The notes under the pieces were generated by a model. The model did not search any database, was not told the origin of the DNA, and saw only the letters and a list, made by a program, of their open reading frames with translations. A stretch of 64,000 nt of DNA. It comes from Chloroflexota bacterium. Its GTDB lineage: Bacteria; Chloroflexota; Anaerolineae; Aggregatilineales; Phototrophicaceae. Of this stretch, positions 37,130-45,926 are shown piece after piece. Position 1 is the first letter of the stretch, and the number at the start of each line of letters is the position of its first letter. The stretch covers positions 1-64,000 of the forward strand of contig JAEZAF010000214.1 in the NCBI GenBank assembly GCA_023430545.1, in the 5' to 3' direction. The translations under genes and the position numbers were made by a program.

Positions 37130-37837
37130 ATGTTAGCCATTAGCAACTTACAGGTCTTTTACGACCAGAGCCAGATTCTCAACGACGTCGATATTGATGT
37201 CTCGGATGGACAAATTGTCTGCCTGATGGGACGAAACGGTGTCGGTAAAACGACCCTTCTAAAAACTATTATGGGGATTATGAAACCCCGCACCGGCAAA
37301 ATCCTGTACGGCGATCGGGATATTACAACGCTTCCTTCGCATAAACGCGCACAGGCCGGGATTGGTTATGTCCCACAGGGACGCGGTATTTTCCCGCATC
37401 TGTCTGTATACGAAAATCTGCTGATGGGCTTCGAGGCACTGCCAGCAGGGGAACGCCGTCAGACGCAGGAAGCGCTCGACGAAATCTACACGACCTTTCC
37501 CGTGCTGAACAAAATGGGACATCGCGTGGCCGGGACGCTGAGCGGCGGTCAGCAGCAGCAGCTTGCGATTGGACGTGTGCTGGTACGGCGGCCAAAGCTG
37601 CTTCTGCTCGATGAACCAACGGAAGGCATTCAGCCGAATATTGTGCAGGAGATTGAAGAGGTCATTCGTTCCTTACGTGAACACAAAAATATGGCGATCC
37701 TGCTTATTGAGCAGTTTCTCGACTTTGCGCTGAGCGTGGCCGACTACTGTTACGTGATGGAAAAAGGGCAGATCGTTTCGCGAGGCGATGCACGCGAGCT
37801 CGATCCGGAAATCGTCCGCGAACATCTCTCGGTGTAG
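37130..37837 (+). CDS. urtE: urea ABC transporter ATP-binding protein
   Basis: 235 residues, LivF-type ABC ATPase: Walker A GRNGVGKTT, YVPQGRGIFPHLSVYENLL, signature LSGGQQQQLAIGRVL, Walker B LLLLDEPTEGIQPNIV, and His switch region IEQFLDFAL. The QGRGIFP and EGIQP motifs are UrtE-typical. AGAGGA precedes the ATG. It closes the transporter part of the block; a 206-bp spacer follows before ureD. Confidence 0.94.
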   Translation: MLAISNLQVFYDQSQILNDVDIDVSDGQIVCLMGRNGVGKTTLLKTIMGIMKPRTGKILYGDRDITTLPSHKRAQAGIGYVPQGRGIFPHLSVYENLLMGFEALPAGERRQTQEALDEIYTTFPVLNKMGHRVAGTLSGGQQQQLAIGRVLVRRPKLLLLDEPTEGIQPNIVQEIEEVIRSLREHKNMAILLIEQFLDFALSVADYCYVMEKGQIVSRGDARELDPEIVREHLSV

Positions 37838-37869
37838 GGGATACAAACCTGCGTTGTTCAAACACGACA

Positions 37870-37888
37870 AAATTCCTTCCAGGAATTT
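37870..37888 (+). terminator. 8-bp AT-rich hairpin after urtE
   Basis: AAATTCCT and AGGAATTT are perfect arms with a 3-base loop, 33 bases after the urtE stop. It lacks a T-run. It may lower read-through from urt to ure genes. The rest of 37838-38043 has no gene. Confidence 0.4.
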
Positions 37889-38043
37889 ATCGTCAAATCA
37901 CAACGTCACGTCGGAGGCGGCTTTATATGCTCAGGGAATTAGTTTCCAGTACCGTGCGCAATAGAAATTTAGGATGATGTCATTTCATTTTCCTGCGCAG
38001 GCAGTCAGCCTGCCCAGACCACAACTGACTGTTTGAGTGCCTC

Positions 38044-38880
38044 GTGTTATTGAGTATTGGGCGTGAAGGGGCACTGCATCTGGCGTTTGCCAAACAGGAC
38101 GGTAAAACCGCGCTGGTCGAACGTTACTCGCGTCCACCACTGCAGGTCATGCGTGCGATCCCGGATGCGGCGGACTGTCTGTGCGTTTACATGCTCAGTC
38201 CAACCGGTGGTGTGGTGCAGCATGACCATTACCAGATCGACATCTGTGCTGGGGAAGGCACACATACGCTGGTGACGACACAGTCTGCGACGAAAGTCTA
38301 CCGGATGCCGGACGGCTGTGCGAAGCAGGATATTCACATCGAGGTCGAGCAGGATGCGATCTTTGAGTTTATCCCAGATGCCGCCATCCTGTTTGCTGAG
38401 GCCGATTTTCATCAGCGGATTGAGGTCAGTCTGCAATCCGGTGCGCTTGCACTCATCTTCGAGATCATTCTGCCGGGGCGTATCGCACGGGGAGAACATC
38501 TACGCTTCCGCCGCTATCTGAATCAGCTTGTGGTGCGGGATGCACAGGGAGTGCTTGTCTACGATACAGCGGATGTTCAACCAGCGCAGGTCGACCTGAA
38601 CACTGTCACCCGGTTAGAAGGCTATGCATGCTGGGGAAGCGCGTATCTGGTCGGTGATCTGGAAAGCAGACAAATCGATGCAGCCAAGTTTTGCGAAACA
38701 CATCATCTGCTGATGCAGGGTGAAGGCTATATGGGAAGTCTGTCACCTCTGTACCGCAATGGACTGTCGGCACGCATCCTCAGCCACCGACTGGAAAGTA
38801 TCTACAATGCGTTCCATGCGTTGCGTGCCATTCTGCGGACACAATATCTGAAGTTACCTGATGCACCACTGCGAAAGTAA
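38044..38880 (+). CDS. ureD: urease accessory protein UreD/UreH
   Basis: 278 residues. UreD fold markers: SRPPLQVMRAIP near residue 30, YMLSPTGGVVQHDHYQID, THTLVTTQSATKVYRM and EFIPDAAILFAEADFHQR. UreD is the scaffold that binds the apo-urease and joins UreF and UreG for nickel delivery. The start is GTG 38044 with only a weak GAGTG upstream. The structural genes follow on the same strand after 33 bp. Confidence 0.93.
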   Translation: MLLSIGREGALHLAFAKQDGKTALVERYSRPPLQVMRAIPDAADCLCVYMLSPTGGVVQHDHYQIDICAGEGTHTLVTTQSATKVYRMPDGCAKQDIHIEVEQDAIFEFIPDAAILFAEADFHQRIEVSLQSGALALIFEIILPGRIARGEHLRFRRYLNQLVVRDAQGVLVYDTADVQPAQVDLNTVTRLEGYACWGSAYLVGDLESRQIDAAKFCETHHLLMQGEGYMGSLSPLYRNGLSARILSHRLESIYNAFHALRAILRTQYLKLPDAPLRK

Positions 38881-38913
38881 TCCACCTGTGACTTCACTTG
38901 AGAAAGGCCAACA

Positions 38914-39216
38914 ATGAACCTGACACCCAGAGAAAAAGACAAGCTGATGATCTACATCGCGGCGATGGTGGCACGCGACCGTAAGGCACGCGGCTTAAAG
39001 CTGAATCATCCGGAGGCGATTGCTCTGATCACGGCGGAAGTGTTGGAAGGCATTCGCGACGGACGCAGCGTCGCTGATCTGATGCAGTATGGACGCACGA
39101 TCCTCTCCCGCAGTGATGTGATGGAAGGCGTCGCTGAGATGATCCATGACATTCAGGTCGAAGGCACGTTCCCCGATGGCACCAAACTTGTCACGATTCA
39201 TGACCCAATCCACTGA
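38914..39216 (+). CDS. ureA: urease gamma subunit
   Basis: 100 residues, the exact size of bacterial Ure[45 protein letters not shown] and [23 protein letters not shown] precedes the ATG. It forms the alpha-beta-gamma urease trimer of trimers with the next two genes; the three-gene split is the usual bacterial form. Confidence 0.97.
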   Translation: MNLTPREKDKLMIYIAAMVARDRKARGLKLNHPEAIALITAEVLEGIRDGRSVADLMQYGRTILSRSDVMEGVAEMIHDIQVEGTFPDGTKLVTIHDPIH

Positions 39217-39227
39217 GAGAAACGTCG

Positions 39228-39545
39228 ATGATCCCCGGTGAATACTTTTTAGAAGATGACGACATTATTGCCAACACAGGCCGACCCGTGATCACCCTGC
39301 TGGTTGCAAATACTGGCGACCGACCGATTCAGGTGGGGTCGCACTTTCATTTTTACGAGGTCAACAGCGCCCTCCGATTTGACCGTGATCACGCTTACGG
39401 GATGCGCCTCAATATCGCCTCAGGGCTGACGGTACGCTTCGAACCCGGTGACGAAAAAACCGTTGAACTGACGACTATTGGCGGCACGCGCACCGTTTTC
39501 GGGCTTAACAGCCGCGTGAACGGCCCTCTGGATAAGGAATCTTAA
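39228..39545 (+). CDS. ureB: urease beta subunit
   Basis: 105 residues, usual for Ure[52 protein letters not shown] and [18 protein letters not shown]. It starts 11 bp after ureA and ends one base before the ureC start, so translation of all three structural genes is tightly linked. Confidence 0.97.
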   Translation: MIPGEYFLEDDDIIANTGRPVITLLVANTGDRPIQVGSHFHFYEVNSALRFDRDHAYGMRLNIASGLTVRFEPGDEKTVELTTIGGTRTVFGLNSRVNGPLDKES

Positions 39546-39546
39546 A

Positions 39547-41265
39547 ATGCCACTACGTATTCCTCGGCGCGTCTATGCCGATCTCTACGGCCCGACGACC
39601 GGTGACCGCGTTCGACTGGCGGATACTGATCTGATTATCGAGGTCGAACAGGATTACACCTGCTACGGTGATGAAGGCAAATTCGGCGGTGGCAAGACGA
39701 TCCGCGATGGGATGGGGCAGGATGCTGTCACCACTCGCGCGAACGGTGCACTCGATCTAGTGATTACCAATGCACTGATCATCGATCATTGGGGTATCGT
39801 CAAAGCGGACATCGGCATTCGTGACGGCAAAATCGTCGGTGTTGGGAAGGCTGGTAATCCGGGTGTTATGGACTGTGTTGATCCCACCCTGATTGTTGGC
39901 GCTTCGACCGAAGTGATCGCAGGCGAAGGGATGATTCTGACAGCAGGTGGAATTGATACGCACATTCATTTTATTAGTCCACAGCAGATCGAAGAAGCGC
40001 TTTCGTCCGGCATCACGACGATGTTCGGTGGCGGGACTGGTCCGGCAACCGGCACGAACGCCACGACCTGCACACCAGGAGCATGGAATATGTTCCGGAT
40101 GCTGGAAGCTGCTGAAGCTTTTGCGATGAACCTCGGCTTTATGGGCAAGGGCAACGCCTCACAGCCCGATCCATTGCGCGAGCAGATCGAAGCAGGTGCG
40201 TTAGGACTCAAGCTGCATGAGGACTGGGGAACTACTCCTGCCGCCATCGATAACTGTTTATCTGTCGCTGAAGAATATGACATCCAGGTCGCGATCCATA
40301 CCGATACGCTCAACGAAGCAGGTTTTGTCGACGACTCGATTGCCGCCTTTAAGGGCCGGACGATCCATACCTTTCACACCGAAGGCGCAGGCGGTGGTCA
40401 TGCGCCAGACATTATTAAGGTCTGTGGAGAAGCGAACGTCCTCCCCTCCTCAACCAATCCGACGCGTCCGTTTACGGTCAACACCCTCGATGAGCATCTC
40501 GACATGCTGATGGTCTGCCATCACCTCAGCCCGTCGATTCCTGAAGACTTAGCCTTTGCCGAGTCGCGCATCCGCCCTGAGACGATTGCTGCGGAAGACA
40601 TCTTGCACGACATGGGTGCACTTAGCATGATGTCATCCGACTCGCAGGCGATGGGACGCGTGGGTGAAGTCATCATGCGGACGTGGCAGACCGCACACAA
40701 AATGAAAGTCCAGCGTGGGAAGCTGACCCAGGATCCTGACCGGAACGATAACTTCCGCGTCAAGCGTTATGTGGCGAAGTACACGATCAACCCAGCGATC
40801 ACACACGGGATTGCAGATTATGTCGGCTCGATTGAACCCGGAAAAGTCGCGGACATGGTGCTGTGGCGACCGGCCTTCTTTGGTGTCAAGCCGGAGATGG
40901 TCATCAAAGGTGGGTTTATCGCCTATGCGCAGATGGGTGATCCGAATGCGTCGATCCCGACACCACAGCCTGTGTTTGGCCGTCCGATGTTCGGCAGCTT
41001 TGGCCGCGCATTGGCGACGACCAGCTACACGTTTGTCTCAAAAGCGGCTTTTGATCGTAGTATTCAGGAGGAACTGCGTTTACAGAAGCAGGTCGCGCCA
41101 GTCATAGGCTGCCGTGGACTGACGAAGGCGCAGATGATTCACAATGATTTTCTGCCGAATATCAGCGTGGATGCCGAAACGTACGAAGTCCGCGTCGACG
41201 GTGAAATCATCACCTGTGAACCGATGTCCGTCTTACCCATGGCGCAGCGTTACTTCCTGTTCTGA
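39547..41265 (+). CDS. ureC: urease alpha (catalytic) subunit
   Basis: 572 residues, full length. The di-nickel site is intact: His139 and His141 in DTHIHF, carbamylated Lys222 in GLKLHEDWG, His251 in AIHTDTLNE, His277 in [12 protein letters not shown] and Asp365 in MSSDSQAMG. The mobile flap holds Cys324-His325 in [10 protein letters not shown]. The enzyme hydrolyses urea to ammonia and carbamate. Nothing in the sequence suggests loss of activity. Confidence 0.98.
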   Translation: MPLRIPRRVYADLYGPTTGDRVRLADTDLIIEVEQDYTCYGDEGKFGGGKTIRDGMGQDAVTTRANGALDLVITNALIIDHWGIVKADIGIRDGKIVGVGKAGNPGVMDCVDPTLIVGASTEVIAGEGMILTAGGIDTHIHFISPQQIEEALSSGITTMFGGGTGPATGTNATTCTPGAWNMFRMLEAAEAFAMNLGFMGKGNASQPDPLREQIEAGALGLKLHEDWGTTPAAIDNCLSVAEEYDIQVAIHTDTLNEAGFVDDSIAAFKGRTIHTFHTEGAGGGHAPDIIKVCGEANVLPSSTNPTRPFTVNTLDEHLDMLMVCHHLSPSIPEDLAFAESRIRPETIAAEDILHDMGALSMMSSDSQAMGRVGEVIMRTWQTAHKMKVQRGKLTQDPDRNDNFRVKRYVAKYTINPAITHGIADYVGSIEPGKVADMVLWRPAFFGVKPEMVIKGGFIAYAQMGDPNASIPTPQPVFGRPMFGSFGRALATTSYTFVSKAAFDRSIQEELRLQKQVAPVIGCRGLTKAQMIHNDFLPNISVDAETYEVRVDGEIITCEPMSVLPMAQRYFLF

Positions 41266-41273
41266 GCGGCGAC

Positions 41274-41966
41274 ATGCAAATCGATTCCGCACAACTGCTC
41301 ATGCTGCTTCAATGGACGGACTCCGCCTTTCCAACCGGATCGTTCGCGCATTCTGGCGGGCTGGAAACCTATGCACAGGCGGAGGTCGTTCGCACGTCCT
41401 CTGATCTGGCACGCCTGATCGCGGCCAAGCTGGAAAGTGCGGCAAGTACCGATCTGATTGTCGTTCATAGTGCGATGGCTGCTTCCTTGGCCGACGACCG
41501 CCGACAAATCCAATATCTGGATTCACTATGTTCAGCGTCAAAACTGGTACGTGAAACCCGCGAGGCCAGTGAGAAAATTGGCAAACGCCTGCTGAGCAGT
41601 GTTCTCAATCTGAGAGACGACGAGTTGCTTGCATTTTATCGTACGGAAATCGATGCCAAGCGCTGCGCAGGACATCATACCATCGTGCATGGACTGGCGT
41701 GTGCTGCGTTAGGTGTCGCCCCGGAGACGGCGCTGCTGGCATTTGGCTATGCACTGGCCGCTAATCAGACAGCGGCTTCGCTCAAGCTGATGAGCATCGG
41801 CCAGACTGAAGCGCAGGCTGTACTTGGTCAGGCAGGTCAGCGTATTACAGCAGCAGTTGAAGCCGCGCTATCTCGCACCTTGGACGATTTCAACAGCTTT
41901 ACTCCCGGGCTGGATATCCGCGCGATGCAGCATGAACACCTCTTCAGACGCTTATTTATCTCGTAG
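41274..41966 (+). CDS. ureF: urease accessory protein UreF
   Basis: 230 residues. UreF landmarks: [21 protein letters not shown] at the N-terminus, [17 protein letters not shown], and [21 protein letters not shown], with a C-terminus in [16 protein letters not shown] that contacts UreG/UreD. UreF gates GTP hydrolysis by UreG in the nickel-loading complex. The gene starts nine bases after the ureC stop. Confidence 0.94.
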   Translation: MQIDSAQLLMLLQWTDSAFPTGSFAHSGGLETYAQAEVVRTSSDLARLIAAKLESAASTDLIVVHSAMAASLADDRRQIQYLDSLCSASKLVRETREASEKIGKRLLSSVLNLRDDELLAFYRTEIDAKRCAGHHTIVHGLACAALGVAPETALLAFGYALAANQTAASLKLMSIGQTEAQAVLGQAGQRITAAVEAALSRTLDDFNSFTPGLDIRAMQHEHLFRRLFIS

Positions 41967-41968
41967 GA

Positions 41969-43225
41969 ATGAACATGGTTACCGTTGAACAATCCGACAT
42001 CTCATCGGTTCGCAGTGTGCATAATACCAGGCCACTCGTCATTGGCATTGGCGGACCAGTCGGTTCTGGTAAGACAACACTGATTGAAAAACTCTGCAAG
42101 GCGATGTCAAAGGATCATAATATCGCGGTGATCACCAACGACATCTACACAAAGGAAGATGCCGCGATCCTGAATCGCCTGAGTGCGCTCGAAACGGAGC
42201 GCATTTACGGGGTCGAAACCGGTGGTTGCCCTCACACAGCAGTGCGTGACGATATTTCGGCCAATCAGGATGCCATTGACCTGATGCTGGAGCGCTTCGG
42301 CCCTGCGCTGGAAATTATTTTCCTTGAAAGCGGTGGAGATAATCTGGCGGCAAGCTTCAGCCCTGAGCTGGTCGAGGTCGATTTCTACGTCATTGATGTC
42401 GCTGGCGGTGAGAAAATTCCGCGCAAAGGTGGACCCGGAATCACACGTTCCGATCTGCTGGTCATCAACAAGACCGATCTTGCGCCGCATGTGGGTGCCA
42501 GCCTGGAGGTGATGAAGCAGGATACGGATCGTATGCGAGGGACTCGCCCGTATGTCTTCACCGATCTAAAAAGTGGCGCAGGGCTTTCGTCGGTTATTGC
42601 GTGGATCGAAGATCGCCTGCAAACCCGTCCTGAGCGTCAAATCATTGAGGATGACTCCTATTCGCATACGCACGACCATTCAAAGCTGAATGGTTCACCG
42701 CTGAACTTTCTCCCGCCGCGTTATCAGGAGGCAAGTGAGGTTAGCGCAGCACCAATGGGTGCTGCGGACCTGATCTATGGCGAAGATGGTCAGGTCGCTT
42801 GGGATGAAATGTGGCAGAGCTTCTGTGATCTAGCATTAGCTGGTGGCCCGCCCCATCGCGGAACATTACTCGAACCGATCAACCCAGCAGAAGTAATCAG
42901 TGACCCGGAAAATTATCGAAAAGTCCTGCAAGAGCTGAGACGAGGTATCGAGCTGATTACAAATCTGCCAGTGCTGGACACCGCATCACCTGGATGGATT
43001 GGGATGCAGTGCGAGAGCGAAGTTATGGCGCTCTGGTTATTACGTGCCATCGTAGTGGAAAACATCAGCGTACGGCGTGAAGGGAACGTCCTCTTCTTTC
43101 CTGCTGGTCCTAATTTCCGACTAAGCGAAGAAACAAAGAACATCATCACCATCATTGCCAAAACAACACATTATTGGCGTGAGCATGCACATGCGGTCGA
43201 AAAGCTTTCCAGTACGGAATTTTAG
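41969..43225 (+). CDS. ureG: UreG GTPase fused to a His-rich linker and an unknown C-terminal domain
   Basis: 418 residues, against about 200 for normal UreG. Residues 20-215 are a complete SIMIBI GTPase: P-loop [10 protein letters not shown] (28-37), nickel-binding CPH (87-89), ESGGDNLAA and NKTD (167-170). A short linker with His233, His235 and His237 follows. Residues of about 240-418 form a separate alpha/beta domain ([56 protein letters not shown]) that I do not recognise. No ureE gene lies in the block, so the linker or extra domain may take the nickel-donor role (inference). It starts two bases after ureF ends and closes the operon. Confidence 0.92.
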   Translation: MNMVTVEQSDISSVRSVHNTRPLVIGIGGPVGSGKTTLIEKLCKAMSKDHNIAVITNDIYTKEDAAILNRLSALETERIYGVETGGCPHTAVRDDISANQDAIDLMLERFGPALEIIFLESGGDNLAASFSPELVEVDFYVIDVAGGEKIPRKGGPGITRSDLLVINKTDLAPHVGASLEVMKQDTDRMRGTRPYVFTDLKSGAGLSSVIAWIEDRLQTRPERQIIEDDSYSHTHDHSKLNGSPLNFLPPRYQEASEVSAAPMGAADLIYGEDGQVAWDEMWQSFCDLALAGGPPHRGTLLEPINPAEVISDPENYRKVLQELRRGIELITNLPVLDTASPGWIGMQCESEVMALWLLRAIVVENISVRREGNVLFFPAGPNFRLSEETKNIITIIAKTTHYWREHAHAVEKLSSTEF

Positions 43226-43249
43226 AATTAATACGCAAAATCAGGATTA

Positions 43250-43444
43250 TTGATGGCGCGTCATGGTGAGAGCGCTTTTACCAGCCTTGACCCGTGGCGG
43301 CCATGGCATAAGGTCACTGCCCCCTCTTATGTTGGATCGGCGTTGGCGGCCAGACAACGGCCCGCGGCGGGTGTCTATTTAGCCGACAAGGGCTTTAACG
43401 GCTTCAGCTGGCACCAGTGGTGCTGCCCAGCAGTTTCAGGCTGA
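43250..43444 (+). pseudogene. possible transposase remnant
   Basis: A 64-codon frame whose end reads GVYLADKGFNGFSWHQW, reminiscent of the DKG/D-x-G strand of DDE transposases. Start and the rest of the domain are missing and the base composition is unlike the ure genes. From 43445 to 43804 I see no gene. The whole stretch looks like scrambled mobile-element debris next to the recombinase. Confidence 0.3.
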
Positions 43445-43804
43445 TGTTGTCACTGAACTGGCGTCTAATGCCCAAGGTGGGGCCAAGACACCCGGGCTGC
43501 CGTCGCCCTCACCGCTTTCAACTGGGCATTTGGCTCAACTGCTCCACAGGATGCCCCGATCTTGCCCATGCCGCGCTTTTATGTTAAGACCACGGACAAA
43601 CCTAACGGCGCGTCCGCTGCAAAACGGAATATTCAGCAAACCCGATCTGAACGTAACGGAAACAGCGGATAACGCCTGCGTTGTCCCTACAGAACACGCG
43701 GAAGGTAGGGACACGGCATGCCAAGCGAAGCGCCAACCGTGTCCGCACCTAGTGACCAATTTTCAGATAGGCTCTGGACCATCAAACCAGACCCACTCGC
43801 ATCC

Positions 43805-43876
43805 TGACAGGACTCGAACCTCACTCAGGCACAAAAAAAGCCGCCCTGAGCGTTTCAGAACGGCCTTTTGAGCTTA
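43805..43876 (-). repeat. right copy of 72-bp recombinase-end repeat
   Basis: Direct repeat of 32064-32135 (5 mismatches in 72). On the minus strand it begins with the recombinase stop codon, runs through the terminator, and ends in the tRNA-T-arm-like core GAGGTTCGAGTCCTGT. Outside the repeat on the left, the two copies have unrelated flanks, as expected where an integrated element ends. Together they enclose the whole urt-ure block. Confidence 0.8.
43833..43864 (-). terminator. rho-independent terminator of the serine recombinase
   Basis: On the minus strand, GCCG..CTGA pairs with TCAG..CGGC around a short loop, followed at once by T7. It lies about 10 bases past the recombinase stop. A run of A/T on both sides may make it work in both directions, shielding ure and recombinase transcripts from each other. 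Confidence 0.8.
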
Positions 43877-45562
43877 ATTTATCAATTTTACACCTAACTG
43901 GACCCAATCCGAACCTTGGCCAGCTTTCACGCTGGTCTTTGTTTTCCCCGCAACCGCTCCACCCCGCTGCTTCCGTACCCGCTCCGTCACCTGTCGCAAG
44001 TACGAGAATGGAGGTAGTAACTCCAGCCGCATGATCGTTCCTTCCGGGTTGACGACCACCCGCTCGACCATCTGTCGCAGTAACTCTTTCTGGTCACTGC
44101 GTTCCAGCTTATTAAACAGTATACCCACTTTTGCAATAATGGTGAGTGCTGTATCCAGATTGTTGATGTGATATTCACGTTTTTGCTGTAGCGCTTCCAG
44201 ATTCACCCGGAGAGTCCGACGCCGATCCTGCCATTCCTCCCACAGGTTGTCCCAGATCTGCTCGGTGATCTTCCCGGTCGCAAACAGACGCGCCATCCGC
44301 GATTCTTCGGCGTCAACCGCTTTCAGAGCCGCTTCCAGTTCCTCGCGGTCCGAGCGGCGCAGATGCCCTAGTTTGTGAGCCAGCTCCTCGGTATAGCTCT
44401 CACGAATACGTGGGAGTAAATCAGGATCGACCTGGATTTTCATCAGTTCAATCGGGATCTGCTGGTCGACCGTCCGGCACAGGATGTTGAGATCACTGCG
44501 AGGAATACAGTAGTAGGACGTCCCCCCGCCGCTGCGACGGGTATTAGATGTTGATCCCGTCAGTTTTACCACTTCTCGCGCATCCGGTAATTGCACATAG
44601 ATCAATCCTTTGAGCAGGTAGTCATGTTTGCGCTTGGCGATCCGATGACGGGTGCGTTTCGCCAGGATCTCCAGACCGCGTTCAAATTCCTCGGTGGTCA
44701 CCAGTGGCTGCCACTCCCCTCGTACGGTCTTTGGTAGGATACCGGCTTTGTCACTCACCACCCAACCCGCATAAAACCAGTTGTGGAAGATCAGGGACAG
44801 TGAGTTCTTGTTGACCTTGCGCTGCCCATTCGCTGTGACCTCGACGAAGGGTCGGCCACTGCGATAGCGATATCCACGCTGATGCAGTTCCTCACAGATC
44901 GCTTCCAGTGTCATTCGATCCGTCAGCAGGAAGTCCCATGCCAGCCGCCATATCCGGATGCGCTCAGGATCCTGCTCAATCCAGCGTGTGTATTTGCCGT
45001 GTTCGGTTTTTATAGCCGTCTCGGTCTTCTGCTCACAGTTGATGTAACCCTCCGGTGCCTTACCGATGAACCCGCCTGACCGCATCTTGGCGTGCAAGCC
45101 GCCTCGGACTCGCTGCCCGAGTTTCATCGATTCCCGTCGCGCCAGTGTAAACGATAAACTGACCAGAATCCGGTCATCCGGGTCCATCGGGTCAAGATCC
45201 GGGTAATCGGCAAAGCGAATAGCCACTCCCAGCTCATGCAGCTCATCAATCGCCATCAGCGCTTCAGTGTCATTGCGACCAAAGCGCTCAGCATTCTCCA
45301 CCGCTACGTGAGAAAAACAGCCCGCACGCGCAGCTTCAAGCATGCGCTGATAACCGGGACGATTACTGGCATAGCGCCCACTCAGGTTGTCGACGTACTC
45401 GCTGAACACCGGCATTGGCGATCTCACAAACAGTGACTGTTCAATCGTATGGCGCTGGCGGCGCTGCGAATTCTCAGGATTCTGTGCATCGTCGCTGCTG
45501 GTCCGCAGATACACTGCCCATCCAGGCTGCGGTGGCAGATGCTTGCTGTTTTGACGCCTCAT
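43874..45562 (-). CDS. large serine recombinase
   Basis: 562 residues. Residues 15-160 are the resolvase catalytic domain, with the active Ser in VYLRTSSDDAQ, ENAERFGRND and the Arg pair in LARRESMKLGQRVRGG. The recombinase domain (165-290: GYINC..., LEAICEELHQRGYRYRSGRPF) and a coiled-coil segment (about 415-480) follow, as in phage-integrase and transposon-type large serine recombinases. The zinc-ribbon position (LLKGLIYVQLPDAREV) lacks its usual CxxC pair. The 3' end forms the repeat also found at 32064, so the att site probably lies just behind the gene. No cognate element genes are adjacent. Confidence 0.92.
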   Translation of the reverse strand: MRRQNSKHLPPQPGWAVYLRTSSDDAQNPENSQRRQRHTIEQSLFVRSPMPVFSEYVDNLSGRYASNRPGYQRMLEAARAGCFSHVAVENAERFGRNDTEALMAIDELHELGVAIRFADYPDLDPMDPDDRILVSLSFTLARRESMKLGQRVRGGLHAKMRSGGFIGKAPEGYINCEQKTETAIKTEHGKYTRWIEQDPERIRIWRLAWDFLLTDRMTLEAICEELHQRGYRYRSGRPFVEVTANGQRKVNKNSLSLIFHNWFYAGWVVSDKAGILPKTVRGEWQPLVTTEEFERGLEILAKRTRHRIAKRKHDYLLKGLIYVQLPDAREVVKLTGSTSNTRRSGGGTSYYCIPRSDLNILCRTVDQQIPIELMKIQVDPDLLPRIRESYTEELAHKLGHLRRSDREELEAALKAVDAEESRMARLFATGKITEQIWDNLWEEWQDRRRTLRVNLEALQQKREYHINNLDTALTIIAKVGILFNKLERSDQKELLRQMVERVVVNPEGTIMRLELLPPFSYLRQVTERVRKQRGGAVAGKTKTSVKAGQGSDWVQLGVKLIN

Positions 45563-45926
45563 CGCTTCATAAAATCCAATCGTTGAAACATGGGTCCAGC
45601 TGATGCTTCACTTTACACGGAATTCTGAATCTCAGGTTTTTCAAGGCACTGTAAATGCGAACAACTGATCATCTACCCCTTGAACGGCGTCCGTCATGCA
45701 TATTGCCGTTACTACTGTTCTTTACAGTAACACATGTCAGAAAGTCAATCTGGGTAAAAACAGACACTTCACCTGGCAAAACCTGACATTCGCAGTGGCA
45801 ATAACTGACAGCCTGCGGGATTTTGCCACAGTTGAACTCAGCAACCCCTTTCATCCAACAGCATGCTCCACCCGTCAAGGAGGCATATCATATACTGGTT
45901 ATCGATAAACACTCATCAGCTATATA
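45563..45926. other. intergenic stretch between recombinase and alpha-2-macroglobulin genes
   Basis: 364 bp between two minus-strand genes. Short ORFs on either strand have no ribosome site or familiar pattern. I see nothing beyond a probable recombinase promoter in the AT-rich part. Confidence 0.3.
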
